Of a stretch of DNA of 59,541 bases, positions 10,101 to 23,497 are shown in pieces; positions within the stretch are counted from its first letter, which is position 1, and the number at the start of each line of letters is the position of its first letter. A program made the position numbers and the translations under genes. Source of the stretch: Isotricha intestinalis (taxonomy: Eukaryota > Ciliophora > Litostomatea > Vestibuliferida > Isotrichidae); contig JAJJLU010003530.1 in NCBI GenBank assembly GCA_023807065.1, forward strand, positions 1 to 59,541. The letters run 5' to 3'. Below the pieces are notes generated by a model, which did no database searches, was not told where the DNA came from, and saw nothing but the letters and a program-made list of their open reading frames with translations.

Positions 10101-13100
10101 TGAAATTAGATGATGCCTTCTTTACTATAGAAAAATTAATGAGTATGAATCATATTTATGAAAAAATCGATGAATTTGATGAATTAAATACAAGAGCTAA
10201 TGAAGAAAAAAGATTAAAAGATTTAATTAAAAATATTGATGATGGATTTTATTCTAGAAAAGTTCCTATAAAACCAAATTATGATAAGAAAGAATTAGAT
10301 AAAGAATTTGAATTTGTTGAAGAAAATATAAAAGTTCTTAATAAAATATATTTAGAAAAGTATGTTAGATGCATAATAAAAGAATTAGAAAAAACAACAT
10401 CAGATTTTATTAAATATCAAAATATTTTATTAACATATGTTTCATATCAAGATTATGTTATTAAAAGTGAAGGAATTATGGATTCTGGTGAATTTGCAAA
10501 AGAAATGCCAACTGAATATAAAAAATTAATGAGTGAAAATTTAAAAAGAAATTTATATAAAACTGTAAAAGATAATCCTAATGTTATGAAATTATTAGAA
10601 CATGCTTATGATAAAATTATGAATATGATTAATACTATTATTCAAAATTATGAACAAAATTATAAAGCTATTGGAATTTTCTTAGATAAAAAAAGAAAAG
10701 AAATGCCAAAATATTATTTATTATCAAATGATGATTTATTGGAAATTTATCAAGAAAGAGAAAGTAATGAAATTAAAATGAAAATAATATTAAAATTATA
10801 TCCTTATATTTCTTCTATTTCAATTGGTGATGATCAAGATGAAAATTTAACTTATGATACAATTGATGGAGAAAAAGTAACAATTAAATATACTAAAAGT
10901 ACAAGAACATTAAAAGATTTAATTGATTTTTTAGATACTTGCTTAAATAAAAAAGTAAAAGAATGTTTTAAAGGATTTAAAAAAGAATATGAAAATACTT
11001 TTAAAGCAAAAACTAAAAAACCTAAAGAAGTTATAAATGAATTAATAACAAATAAAGATAATTTAGCCCAAGCAATATTTAATTGTATGTATTATTTTAT
11101 GATTGATTCTTTAGAAAAAGCATTCTTAGTTCCTGATGAAGCTTTTGATAAATTATTTGATTTATACAATGATATAAAAGATGAAAAAATAATAGAATTT
11201 ATTAACATGTTAAAAAATCCAGAAACATCATTTTTACAAAGAAGAATTTTAGCAAATATAATATCATTACAAAATTATAGTAAAGTAATAATAGAAAATT
11301 TAATAAGAGAAGATGTAACAACAAATACAGATTATAATTTTTTTAAATTAATAAATGTTAAAATAGAAAATGATTCATATATTTTACATTTCTTAAACTT
11401 TACTTTAGAATATGGATATGAATATGTAGGAATAGAAAATAATTTTATTATGATGCCTGAAAGTGAAAGAACATATTTAGTTCTTGCAAGATCAATAATG
11501 ATAAGAAGACCTTTTGAATTATATGGAATTAAAGAAAGTGGAAAAAATGAAACTTTAAAAACTTTTGCTAATTTATGTGGAAAAAGAATTAATTATATTA
11601 ATACTACTGAAAATTTCTCTGTTCAAGGTTTTAATAATATTTTATATGGTAATTTAAAAACTGGAAGTTGGATTTGCTTAAATAATACTGAAAATATGAA
11701 ATTTGATTTATTTGAAATTTTAGGAAATAGAATTTTAGAAGTTTATAGAATTTTAATTCATGCTTCTTCAGGACAAGATGAATATTTTACTGAAAATGGA
11801 GAAAAATTCCCTGTTAAAGTTAAACAAACTAATATATTTTTATATAGAAATTTATCTTTTGAAAGAAAATTCAATGTTGAAGATATTCCTAAAAATATTA
11901 AAAATTACTTTAGACAAATTGGAGTTCCTTGTTTAGATTATAGATATTATTTATTAAATGCTTTGAAAAGTTTTGACCTTGAAAAACCAGAACAGTTATG
12001 TAATAAAATTATATATTCTATTTCTTGGGCAAATAAAAAAAGTGAAGGTATTAGAAAGATGAATTTACCTTTAACTTTTATTAATAAATTCATAATGAAA
12101 TTACTTCCTCAAATTAATGATATAAATTCAAAAAATAAATATGAAATCATTAGAAATTTAATAAAAGAAATTTATCAAAGTATAATGAATTCATATGAAT
12201 TTGAAGAATTTAGGAAATGTTTAAATGAAATATTTGAAATGAAAGATTATGAAGGTGATATAAATCAAATATATGAAATAACAGATGAAAATATATCAAA
12301 ATCAATAAAAGATGAATTAGCAACATTTAAATTTAACAATCAAAATTTCGAGCAAAGAGTATATCAAATTTTTTCAGCATTATCAAAATTTGATAATTTT
12401 GTATTTTGTGGTCCTCCAATTTCCGGTAAATCACAATTATTTTTAATATTAAGCGAAATAACAAAAAAATTAAATGAAATTGACCAAGAAAAATATGCTA
12501 AAATGTTAGCAGTAAAAATATATCCAAAAGCTAAAACTTCTGAAGAATTATTTGCAGGAAATAAAGTCTTAAAAGCATATAAATTTAATAATAATTTCTT
12601 TTATAATATGTTTCAATTATTTCATCCTGATAATAAGGAAATATTAGAAAAATTAAATAAATATTATTATGATACAATGATAAAAACAGTGAAAGAAATA
12701 GATAATTTAGAATTACCATTTAATGATAATAATAATGAAAATGATAATAAATATGAAGATAATGATGATGTTTCATTAGGAGGAGATGATAATATGATAT
12801 TTACTTCAAATAGAAATGAAGCTAAAAAAAGAGAAAATATAATGAAAGCTATTATTTTTGATGGTCAAATTGATGATGATTGGATTGAATATATTAATAA
12901 TATTTATACAGATTGTAAATTTTTAACTTCTCCTAATGGTGATTCTCTTGATTTAAATGATAATTATAAAATGTTTTTTGAAGTTATGAATTTAAAAAAT
13001 TCTTCCCCTTCTTTTTTAACAAGACAATATATTGTAGAATGTGATATTCATACTTTCAGTTGGGAAAATATTTTATATTGTTGGATTGATTCTAATAAAA

Positions 13101-16100
13101 AAGTTACTGAAAATTCTGATTTAAAAAATTATATTAGAGGTCTTTTTGAAAATTACTTTCCTAGAGTTGTTGATTTTGTTATAAATAATAAATTTAAAAA
13201 TATATCTTTCAATGAAAATTATATTATGAAAACATTAATAAGTATATTTGATTCTGTTTTTCCAATGTTTAATTTTGAAGATAAAAGAATAGGAAAAAAG
13301 CATTTTAATGTAGTTCCCAAAATAGAATTAATAAAAAAATGTACTTTATCAATATTTATCTTTAGTTGCGCATGGACAATGAATTTCTTATCAAATTATA
13401 TAATAAAAACAAAAATAGAAAAATACATAAGTGATATATTTAAAGCGGATGATTTAAAAGGACCAATATTTGATTATTATATAGATCCAATAACAAATGA
13501 TTTTGAATTATGGTCAAATTTATTAAAAGAAGATATATATCAAAGTGAATTCAGTAAAAAAGGAGGAGAAATATTTTATTATGGAAGATTATATGTTAAT
13601 ACAATTGATACAATTCCATATACTTGGTTATGTGAAAAATTTATTTCAATGGAAGTTCCATTTTTCTATAATGGTAAACCAAATTCTGGAAAAACTTCTT
13701 TAATTACAAGTGTTTTAGATAGAATGGCTTTTAATTATTTAAATGTTAAAAAAATTAAATATTTATGCTCTTATAATACTACTCCTGATCAAATTGAAAA
13801 TTATTTAAATTCTAATTTAGATATGATTAAAAGAGATTTATTTGGTGATAGATTTGGTAAACAAACTGTTTTATTTGTTGATGATATTAGTATGAATATT
13901 AAAAAAGATAAATATGATTCTTCTCTTGTTTTAGAATATTTAAGAGCTTTATCAGAAAATCCATATATATATGATCAGAAATTTAATATATTTAAATATT
14001 TAGATAAGTTTAATTTATGTTGTTGTGGTAATGTTTCTGCTTTTCCAGATACAGAAAATTTCAATAGATTTATTTCTGGTTTTATTTTCATGACTCAAGT
14101 TCTACCCGATGAACCTTTTATTCCTATATTTAAACCATCTTTAGAATTATGTTTTAGAAATTATATTCCAAATACTTCTAGTATTACTGCTACTCAATAT
14201 ATTCAAGTTTTAACTAAATTAATTGTTTCTCTTAATGAAAATATTGCTAATGAACCTAAAAAATTACATTATTTATTTAATATAAGAGATGCTATTAGAG
14301 TCATTCAATCTTTTCATTTATTTAAATTTAAAGCTTCTTCTGAATTTATTGAATATCTTAAAAAATGTTTCTTTTATGAAACTTCCTTAGTTTTCGAAGC
14401 TAAAATCAATAAAGAAGAAGATGTAAAAATTTTCAGGAAAAAATTATGTGAAAGTTATTCTTCTGTTTTTAAACAAGATAAAGTTACAGTTGATGGTATA
14501 TATAATGAAAAATGGGGAACACAAGAAGGATATATTTATGCAAGAGATTATAATAATTTTAATCAAGATAATGAAGAATTATTAAATGAACATGTTTTTA
14601 TTCCAAATAAACAAATATTAGGTAATTATATAAGAGATAAACTAAGTACTTATTATAGAACAAAAGATATTAAAGATAAAAATTTATTGAAATTAACAGA
14701 TAATAGTATTGATTATATAATTAAAATATTAAGAGTTTTAGAAAATCAAGGTCCACATATGTTATTAATAGGAAAGGAAAATTGTGGTAAAAATACTTTA
14801 TTTAATTTTGCTTCTTTCATTGCTGAAGTTGATGTTATTTACCTTGAATCAACATATAACAATACTTCACCTGAAATTTTCGTTCAAGATATTATTGAAC
14901 CATTTTTACAAAAAGTTACTATTGAAAATAAAAGAACTGTTCTATTCATTAATTCCAAAATTAAAGCTAATTATATTTGGGATGTTGTTAATAAATTATA
15001 TGATACAAAAGAAATTCCAAATAATTTTATTTTTATTGGTCCTGATGATTTAGGTAAAATATCAGAAGAAGAAACAATATTAAGATTACAAAAAAATTTA
15101 TCTATTTGTATTGACGTAGAACCAAAAAGTGAATTATATAAAAGTTTATTTATTCAATATCCTTTCATTGTAAAAAATTCTCAAATTATATTTATACATT
15201 CTTGGAAAGAAAATGATATCATTTCTTACTTTAATGAATCAGTTGGTAAAATTGAATTAGGAGATATTAAAGATAAATTATCAGAATCATTTGGAAATAT
15301 ATTTAAATGTTCTAAATATTTATATGAAGAATATTCAGAAAGATTAGGAATAAAAATAAATATATCTCAAAAAAATTATTGTTCAATGTGTGAATTTTAT
15401 AGTCAAAAATATGAGAATTATAAAGAAGTATTAGTTCAAAAGCAAAAAAAATATAATGATTCAATAGAATTATTATCAAAATCTCAAGAATTAATAAATG
15501 ACTTAACAAAGCAAATAGACGAAAAAAATCCTGAGAAATTAGAAATAGAAAAGACAATGGATGAGAAGAAAAAATTAATAAATACAAAACAAAGAGACAA
15601 AGCTAATTGGAGAGCAAAAAGACAAGATGAAGAGAAGATAATAAATAGTTTAGAAATCCAAAGAAAAGAAAAACAAGGAAATTTCAATGAAATAATTCAA
15701 CCATTTAAAGATCAATTACAAAAGCAATTAAATCAAGTGAATAAAATTTCGCCAGGTGATTTAACAGAAATTAAAAATACATGGGATGGATTATCATTTG
15801 GTAAATTTATATTAGGTAAATTATATGAATTAAATGGAGATAATAATACAGAATGGGATTATGTGAAAAAATCATTAGATATAAAAGTAATAAAAAATTT
15901 AGTTAATTTAGATCCTGTTAAAAAACCTGAAATATTATTACCAGTTACAAGAGAAATAACTAATCATTCTGATTTTACTCCTGGTGATAAATATCAAAAA
16001 CCTTTTAGAACTTGTGGAATTTTATGTGATTATTTTTTAACCTTAAAAAATTATTTCGATGAAATTGATAGACAAAAAGATCTTTTAGATGAAATTAATA

Positions 16101-17525
16101 GATTAACTAATGAAATTTCAGAACATAATACTAAAAGCAGAGAATATATTAATAATGTTACTAATATTGATAAAGAAATCACTGAAATTGAAACTGAAAT
16201 TAATAAAGTTCTTGATGTTAAAAGAACTAATATTGGATCTTTAATTAATAAATTAGAAGGATTAAAAAATGTTTTTGAAGATTATATTAGTGTTTCAAGT
16301 AATAAAGTTGAAATATGGAAAAAGAAAAAAGAAATTGTAGATACTATTTTATCAGGATTTGATTTTTATTTGATGATAATTTCTGCCTATGTATTTTTTG
16401 CTGCTCCATTAAATAAAGCATATAGAACTAAATTTAGAAAATATTTATATTCTTTATCAAATGAATTAGGATTAAATAACATACAAGAATTTCCAATTTA
16501 TAAAATATTTATCGAAGTTCTTGATCAAACAGGAAAAGATTCTGAATTTTGTTCTTCAATTGCACAATATGATGATTTTCTCGCAGATAATTTTACTATG
16601 ATGTATATTATGAGTCATAAAATTCCTTATATTATTGATTATACTAGATTAAGTACTAAAATTATTAGTGAATTTTTAGAATTAAAGAATCCTAAAGGAA
16701 TTGTCTCTGTTAAATATAATAATATTAATGAAGATGGTGAAATGTTCGAAAAAATTGAATCTTCTATGAAATCTGGTAATATCTTATTTATTGAACAATG
16801 TGAGGAAAATATTATTAATATTATGGAAAATTTAATTTATGAAAAATGTTCTTATAATTCTCAAAAAGGAAAATTCTGTTATTTAATAAAGAATAAATTA
16901 ATGGAAAAACACGAGAAATTTAAATTATATTTCGTGAAATCAAAATTATCATCAAAAATAAATAACAAAGCATGGAATGATTGTTTTATTATTAATTTTA
17001 ATTCTCCAAGTGCAGTAATAGAAAGAGAAATTTTAAGAGGATTAGCAAATGAACAAGATCCTATAACTTATCAACAAATAAGTAAAATAAGATATGATAT
17101 TAGTAAAGATGAATTTAAAGTTTTAGAAACTGAAAATAAAATATTAAATTTCAGCAATCAATTTGACACTAGTGGAAATTTAGAAAAATTAGAACATAAT
17201 CAAACTCTTGTTGAAAAATTCAAAATTCAAATTCAAATACATACTGATTTAAATAAAAAAATAACTAATGATAAAAAAAGATTAAATTTTGAAAGAAGTG
17301 AATTAGATAGATATAATTTAATATCAAAAGAAGGTTCAAAAATATATAAATGGTGTTTTCACTTTTTTGAATTTGATACTATATATATGTTTACAATAGA
17401 ATATTTCTCACTATTAATTAATCAATATTATAAAGAAAAATTTGGTATTTATAAAGATAAAGTTAAAAAAAGAAAAGTTCAAAAATTTGATGATGAAGAA
17501 GAAGAAAAAGAAAAAGAAGAAAATG

Positions 17526-17556
<31 letters not shown>

Positions 17557-20149
17557 TCCAAAAAAAAAACAAGAAGTAGAAGAAGAAGTTCCAACTTATG
17601 AAAAAGAAAATTTAATGGAATTAATAATTTTCATATATAATAAAATATCAAATATATATGCAAGTGATAAAAAAAGATTTTTACTACTAGCTTTATTATT
17701 TTATAATATGAAACAAAAAGAAGAAATTCCTTCAAATTATAAAGATTTAATAGTTTTAGTGGATAAAATATATTTCAAAAAAAATATAAATAAAGAAACA
17801 TATAATTCATTATCTCCAATTCAATTTATAGATAATGATCAATGGAATGCTTTAAAACAAATAAATGAAGAAGGATCTTATATATTTGCAATATTAATAA
17901 ATCATATAGAAAATCATATTGCTGAATGGGAAAATTATTTAGATGATGATAAATATTTATTAAATAATTTCATTATTTTTGATGAAGATGTTGAAAGTAG
18001 TATGAATCCATTAATTAGATTTTTATTCTTTTCTGTTATTAAACCTTATATGAGTGATGCTTTAATCACTTCAATTATTAAAAATATTATTAAAATTGAA
18101 GAAGAAGAAGATAATCAAAAATATATTATTAATAATGAATTAAGATCTCTTTCAAAACAATTTTATGAAGATTTTAGTCAAACTAAAAAGCCTCTTTTAT
18201 TTGTTGAATTTGATAAAGATGATATTATTATTGAAAAAGAAGTTAAAGATTATTTACTTCCTCATTTGAAACATACTATAGAATCAAATAATAATAATAA
18301 AGAAGCTAATACAGGAGGAAATGAAGAATTATCATATAGAGAAATTTATCCTACTAAAATTGAATTAACTACAAATGATATTGATTTAATCCATGCCTCA
18401 ATGAGAAATGGAGGAGTTATTTTAATTAAGAATGCAAATATAATAAAAGAATCTTTATTAAAATTATTTGATGAATTTAATGATAAAAATACTATTATAA
18501 GTGATAAATTTAAATTAATTTTCGTAGTTAAACATCATAATCCTTTACCAACATATTTATATGATAAATGTGTAATGATTAATAGAGATATAAATATTTT
18601 AACTCAAATGAAAGAATATATTATTGATTTAATTGATACAACTCCTGAAAATCAATATAATAAATTTATGAATTGTACAAGTAATAATAATAGTTCATTT
18701 TTCATTAAAAAATTATATATTTACTTTACTTTAATTCATGCTGTTCTTATTCAATATTGTTTATTAAAAGCAGGAATATTTAAAATTCCAATTGATTATA
18801 GAAGGAAAGATTATTATTCAATATTAGGTTTTCTTTCTTTCTTCATGAATTCATTTAATGATGACAGATTAAAAGAATTAAGTAATAATGATAATTCATA
18901 TGGATTTACTTATGATTCAATAATTAAAATTATTGTTGATATGTATATTAATTCTAGATTAATTTATCCTAATGATGTTGAAAGAGTAAATAAAATAATA
19001 AATATTTTTTTTGAAGATGAACAATTTTTAAATGAAGATTATTTATTTAGTTTTGAAGATTTTATTATTCCAAAAATTAAACCTGAAGAAGTAAAAATCC
19101 AATTAAATGAAGATGATGTTTCCCTTAGTCAAAATAAAAATAATCAATCTCAATTAATTATTCCTAAAGAAAAAGTAATAGAAGCCTTTAAAAATATTCC
19201 ATATGAATCATATGATAGTTTATTATTTGGAGTATCTCAAAATAAATTAAAATTAAATTCTGAGAAAGAAATAGTAAATTTCTTTAATACAATGGGAATT
19301 GGATTAAGAGGGAAAAAACTGTTTTTAGGTAAAAAGTTCGAAAAACTAAATATAGATAGAATAAAAAAAAATTTAAATGAAATTAAACTAAATATACCAG
19401 ATCCATTATCAACACAAGAGAGTAATCAAGCATTATTTAAAATAAATAAATATAATGAATTATTTAATCCTTTAGATGCATCATTACAAAATGAAATAAC
19501 ATCATATAATAATTATATAAATAACTTAACAATTAAAATAGATCAAATCAATAAAATATTTAAAGGAGAAATGATTTGTATAGATGATTATTTTAATGCT
19601 TTATTTGAATTAAATAATGGTTTTATTCCAAAAAAATGGTGTGTTCATTATTTAGAAAATAAAAATTTAACTATTGAAGAATGGAAAGTAAAAATTAAAA
19701 AAGCTTTTGATGATTTAAATATTTGGATTCAAGATGCTTTTCTTAAAGAATATGATATTTCCTTATTTAATGATAGTCAATTATTCTTAGATATTTTACC
19801 TTTTTATTTCCAAAAAAAATTACCTGAAAATGTGTTTTCTACTCCAGATAAAATTTTATTAAAATTCTTTTTCACTAAATTTCATCATTATAATGAAATT
19901 GATGAAGAAAGTTTAAATAAAATTAAAGAATATAATAATAATAAAGAAATTATTTTTATTAAAGGATTGAAAGTTAATAATTTTGAAATTGTTAAAGATG
20001 AAGATAATGTTGTTTTTTCTGAAAGTGATTTTAATTTTGCTGAAAAATCTCCTTTAATTGGTGTTACTTATATTATTGATGAAATGAAAGAAGAAGAAAA
20101 AAAAATTGAAGAAGAAGAAGAAGATGAAGAAGAAGAAAATGAGAATTAA
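7175..20149 (+). CDS. Dynein heavy chain-like protein with non-catalytic AAA1
   Basis: 4,324 residues in one uninterrupted frame, the usual length of a dynein heavy chain. An N-terminal tail with axonemal-type motifs is followed by the linker, six AAA modules, a stalk and a C-terminal domain. AAA1 (about 1440-1600) aligns but is degenerate: the P-loop is GIKESGKNET, with Asn for the Ser/Thr of GPAGTGKTET, and the Walker B position reads CLNNTEN instead of CFDEFN. AAA2 has an intact P-loop (GPPISGKS, about 1743) and IFDGQIDDDWIE. AAA3 is intact (GKPNSGKT, about 2165; LFVDDISM, about 2231). AAA4 is degenerate (GKENCGKN, about 2530; LFINSKI). The antiparallel stalk coiled coil with a microtubule-binding region spans about 2740-3060, with LLPVTREI at its base. 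An acidic run lies at about 3435-3475 and an acidic tail at the end. AAA1 is the main ATPase of motile dyneins, so this is probably a structural or regulatory axonemal dynein-like protein, comparable in principle to the divergent DNHD1 group. Confidence 0.93.
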
Positions 20150-20515
20150 ATTTTTTAAAATAAAAATATTAATTCATATATAGATATAAAAACAAATTCC
20201 TATTAACATTAAAAAAGATTTTATATAAATTAATGAAATATATTTAAAAAAAACATTTTTTTTTCTTTAAAGAAAAATTAATTGTATTATTAAATATTAA
20301 TATAAGTTCAGATAAAATTTTTAATAGTTAATTTATATTTTGAAAGTAAGGAATTTATTTTAGTTAAAAAATAGTTTTATTAAAGATAATTGGTTAAAGA
20401 AAAGATAATTTATATTATTTTTTAATTCTTGATTTTATAGAAAGTAATATTTTTATTTTTTTCTTTTTTTTATATAAATTAAATAAATAATTTAATTTAT
20501 TTTTTCATTTTTGTA
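20150..20515. other. Convergent intergenic region
   Basis: About 366 nt between the 3' ends of the dynein-like gene (+) and the next gene (-). It is A+T-rich with short homopolymers only. I see no gene, repeat or structured RNA. Confidence 0.5.
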
Positions 20516-21364
20516 TTACCAATTATTAAGCTTTTCAAGTGCATTATTTTTATTCAATTTTATTGTAAAATCAATATCTATATTTTTTCTATTATTATTA
20601 GGAGTTTTAGAAATAGAAAAATTTCCTTTATTGAGCCTTTGACCGAAAAAATTTAATTCATTTTTATAATAACTATCGAATTTTTTTTCAGTGTTATCAA
20701 AATTTATTTTTCCTAAATTATTATCTCCTATATCAAAGAAATCTTTTTGTTTATTATAATTAAATAAATTATTAGATTTAAATAAATTATTATTTATCCA
20801 TTCACTTTTTTTTGGCTTTTCTAAATCAGAAAATAAATTATCATATTTTTTAAATAATTTTTGAGTTTTAATTTCTATTTTTTTTATTGTTGATTTTTTT
20901 ATAGAATAATTTTTATATTGTGAATAAGGAATTAAAGGTTTATTTTTTTTTATTGTATTCATTGAATCTATTAAATTAATTTGATCATATAATTCTTGAT
21001 ATTTATTTTTATTCATTTTTTTATTGTTTGAATTTGAATTTTTACTTTTTGATTCATTTAAACTGTCATTTAAAAAATTTTGAATTTTTTCTTTTGAAGT
21101 TTCTAATTTTTTATTTCTTTTTATTGAATTTATTGGAGAGTTTATTAAATGAAAAATTTCTTTTAATTTTTCATCTTTTTTTATTATATTATTGATTTGG
21201 AGTTTTTCTTTATTTTCATTAAATTTATTTTCTTCTTTTTCTTTTCCTATTTTATTCGCTTCTTTAATTACAAGATCATCATTTAAATTTATTTTTTTAT
21301 TATTTTCTTTATTTATATTTTGCTTTTCTTTATTATTAGTTTCTTCTTCTTTTTTTTCATTCAT
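20516..21364 (-). CDS. Unrecognised Asn/Lys-rich protein
   Basis: 282 residues, very rich in Lys, Asn and Glu. The first 130 residues are low complexity. A more complex, probably helical core follows (about 130-200, around KYQELYDQINLIDSMNTIKK and KLFKKYDNLFSDLEKPKKSEW), then an Asn-rich tail ending in ALEKLNNW. No signal peptide, membrane helix or catalytic motif is visible. It starts at the first in-frame ATG, ends in TAA and is divergently transcribed from the SPRTN-like gene across 379 nt. Base composition and codon use match the neighbours, which supports a real gene; the function is unknown. Confidence 0.6.
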   Translation of the reverse strand: MNEKKEEETNNKEKQNINKENNKKINLNDDLVIKEANKIGKEKEENKFNENKEKLQINNIIKKDEKLKEIFHLINSPINSIKRNKKLETSKEKIQNFLNDSLNESKSKNSNSNNKKMNKNKYQELYDQINLIDSMNTIKKNKPLIPYSQYKNYSIKKSTIKKIEIKTQKLFKKYDNLFSDLEKPKKSEWINNNLFKSNNLFNYNKQKDFFDIGDNNLGKINFDNTEKKFDSYYKNELNFFGQRLNKGNFSISKTPNNNRKNIDIDFTIKLNKNNALEKLNNW

Positions 21365-21743
21365 TTAAAAAATTATTAATTTAAGTATATCATTAATAAT
21401 AATAGTATTTAATTAAAATAATCAATAATCTAAATATTATATTAAAGAATATTTCAATTTTGAAAAATACATGTGAAACATAAAATATTTTCATTCACTT
21501 ATATTTCATGAAAACATATTTTCAATATAAAGTATTTCCCTTTTCTTTTATCTTCTTATTAATATTAGTACAAATAGTCATATTTCCTTTTTTTACAATA
21601 TTAGCATATAAAAAGTAATTTATATAGCATTTTCTACAAATCATTTTTAGTTCAAATTTTCTTGATTTAAATTAAAATAATAAATTATTTATAAATAAAT
21701 TCGAATATTTTTTCTTAACAAAAATTTAAATTCAAAAAAAGAA
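21365..21743. promoter_or_regulatory. Divergent promoter region
   Basis: 379 nt between two divergent start codons (21364 on - and 21744 on +), so it should hold both promoters. It is A+T-rich with a few short C-containing stretches around 21540-21640. I see no recognisable TATA position, repeat or RNA gene that I would defend. Confidence 0.4.
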
Positions 21744-22583
21744 ATGAACACAAAAGAAAATTCAAAATATCCTTTAGAAGAATATATAGATCAAAATGAA
21801 AAAACAGATAATTACTTTGAAGAATCATTTAACATATATGAATACTTTGAAATATACAATCAAATATATTTTGAAAATTTATTAGGAAGTATAACATTAT
21901 CATGGTCATCAAGAATGACATCATGTGCAGGAGTATTTAGTGTATATAAAGGAATACCAACAATAAGATTAAGTGAATGCCTTTTAAAATATAGAAATTT
22001 AAATGAAGTAAGAGAAACACTTCTTCATGAAATGATTCATGCTTATTGTTATATAAAAAAATATGATATGAGTGATGATTTAAGTGGTCATGGAAAATAT
22101 TTTAAAAATAAAATGATTGAAATAAATAATGAAACTGGTTTAAATATTACAATATATCATAATTTTATTAATGAAGTTAATTATTATACTAAATATATTT
22201 GGAGATGTAATGGAATTTGTAGATTTAAAAAACCTTATTTTGGTTTTGTTAAAAGACAAATTAATCGTCCTCCTCAAAAAGCTGATAAGTGTTTTGAAAA
22301 ACATAAAAAAGAATGTGGAGGAACTTTTATAAGGATTTCTCCAAGCGAAGATGATGAAAAAAAAATAAAAAAGAAAAAAAATAAAGAAAGGAAATTAGAA
22401 GAAAAAAAAAATAAAAATAGTGTTAAAAATAATAGTAAAAATATTGATTTTTATTTAACAAATTTTTCTAATAAGAAGGATTGTTTTTCTAATAAGGATA
22501 ATAATAATGGGAATAATAAACATTTGAAAAAAAGGAAAGAAGGATTTTCTGGAAATATTTATACTTTAAGTGATTATAAATAA
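21744..22583 (+). CDS. SPRTN: SprT-like zinc metalloprotease (SPRTN/Spartan type)
   Basis: 279 residues. The SprT-like domain covers about 28-200. It contains the zinc metalloprotease motif HEMIHA (His95, Glu96, His99) inside the family pattern RETLLHEMIHAYCY, preceded by a conserved Ser/Thr-Cys-Ala-Gly segment (MTSCAGVFS). The third zinc ligand is likely the His in SGHGKYF. The downstream zinc-ribbon-like part, with W-R-C, C-R, K-P-Y-F-G, N-R-P-P-Q and H-K-K-E-C-G-G, matches the SPRTN family well. In animals, SPRTN digests DNA-protein crosslinks during replication. The C-terminal 80 residues are Lys-rich and disordered, and I see no obvious PIP box or UBZ finger, so recruitment may differ. 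It converges with the gene at 22727. Confidence 0.9.
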   Translation: MNTKENSKYPLEEYIDQNEKTDNYFEESFNIYEYFEIYNQIYFENLLGSITLSWSSRMTSCAGVFSVYKGIPTIRLSECLLKYRNLNEVRETLLHEMIHAYCYIKKYDMSDDLSGHGKYFKNKMIEINNETGLNITIYHNFINEVNYYTKYIWRCNGICRFKKPYFGFVKRQINRPPQKADKCFEKHKKECGGTFIRISPSEDDEKKIKKKKNKERKLEEKKNKNSVKNNSKNIDFYLTNFSNKKDCFSNKDNNNGNNKHLKKRKEGFSGNIYTLSDYK

Positions 22584-22726
22584 ATAAATAATAATTATTG
22601 AATAAAACTTTATTTCTTTCACAATTAAAGTATTTAAAATGTGGAAATTTTTTATTTGATATATTATTATATAATTAAGATTAACTTACCTAAAAATTAT
22701 ATTTTTTTAATTTATAAAATATTGAT

Positions 22727-23431
22727 TTAATGTAATTTTGTTTTAAATACTGGTTTAATTAATTTTGTTGCTCTTTCCATTAAAGCAAAATTACTTAATT
22801 TTTCATCATCTTGATTATTATATAACATAGGAATTGTTTCTGATAAATCTAATATACTAAGTACTTTAGAAGTATCATTATCAATAATATTATTATTTTT
22901 ACATATTTTAAATAAACAACTTTTTTTCTTTTTTCCTTTTAAATAAACTACTTGACTGTGATTATATAATGGAAAAGAATAATAATCATCATTATCATAT
23001 GTATTATCAATATTTGATTGATTTGTTGTTTTTATATTTTCTTTTTTTTGAATAATTTCCTTTTGAAAAATTTTTCCTTTTTTTATTTTTTCTGATTTTG
23101 ATATTGGTTTTTCTAAATGATTAAGATCTAAAGAATCAGAATTAATTAATGCTTTAATATCTACTCTCTTTACTTTTATATTATTTATTTTATTTGATTG
23201 AGAATAAACATAACTTGAATCTTTCATTATTTTAATTCTTGCTGTATTTATCATATTATTATTTATGTTTTTTAATATTAAATTCTTTTGAGAAGTACTT
23301 TGTTTATATTTATTATTAATTTTCTTATTATATAATTTATTGTTTGGATTAAATCTAAAAAAAATATTTGATACTACTTTTTGATTTAATTCTGAAAAAA
23401 TAATATTCTTTTTCCCATTTTTTTTTTCCAT
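22727..23431 (-). CDS. Unrecognised small basic protein
   Basis: 234 residues, basic and Asn/Lys-rich at the N-terminus. The C-terminal 50 residues are more complex (TSKVLSILDLSETIPMLYNN, then SNFALMERATKLIKPVFKTK) and could be a short conserved domain or binding helix. No signal peptide, membrane helix or enzyme motif is visible. It lies 66 nt downstream of the coiled-coil gene on the same strand, which is ordinary close packing here. It begins at the first ATG and ends in TAA. Function unknown. Confidence 0.55.
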   Translation of the reverse strand: MEKKNGKKNIIFSELNQKVVSNIFFRFNPNNKLYNKKINNKYKQSTSQKNLILKNINNNMINTARIKIMKDSSYVYSQSNKINNIKVKRVDIKALINSDSLDLNHLEKPISKSEKIKKGKIFQKEIIQKKENIKTTNQSNIDNTYDNDDYYSFPLYNHSQVVYLKGKKKKSCLFKICKNNNIIDNDTSKVLSILDLSETIPMLYNNQDDEKLSNFALMERATKLIKPVFKTKLH

Positions 23432-23497
23432 TTAAAAAAAAATAGAATTTAACAAAAAAAAATAAAAAGAAATATTAACTTATTAAATAATAAAATA

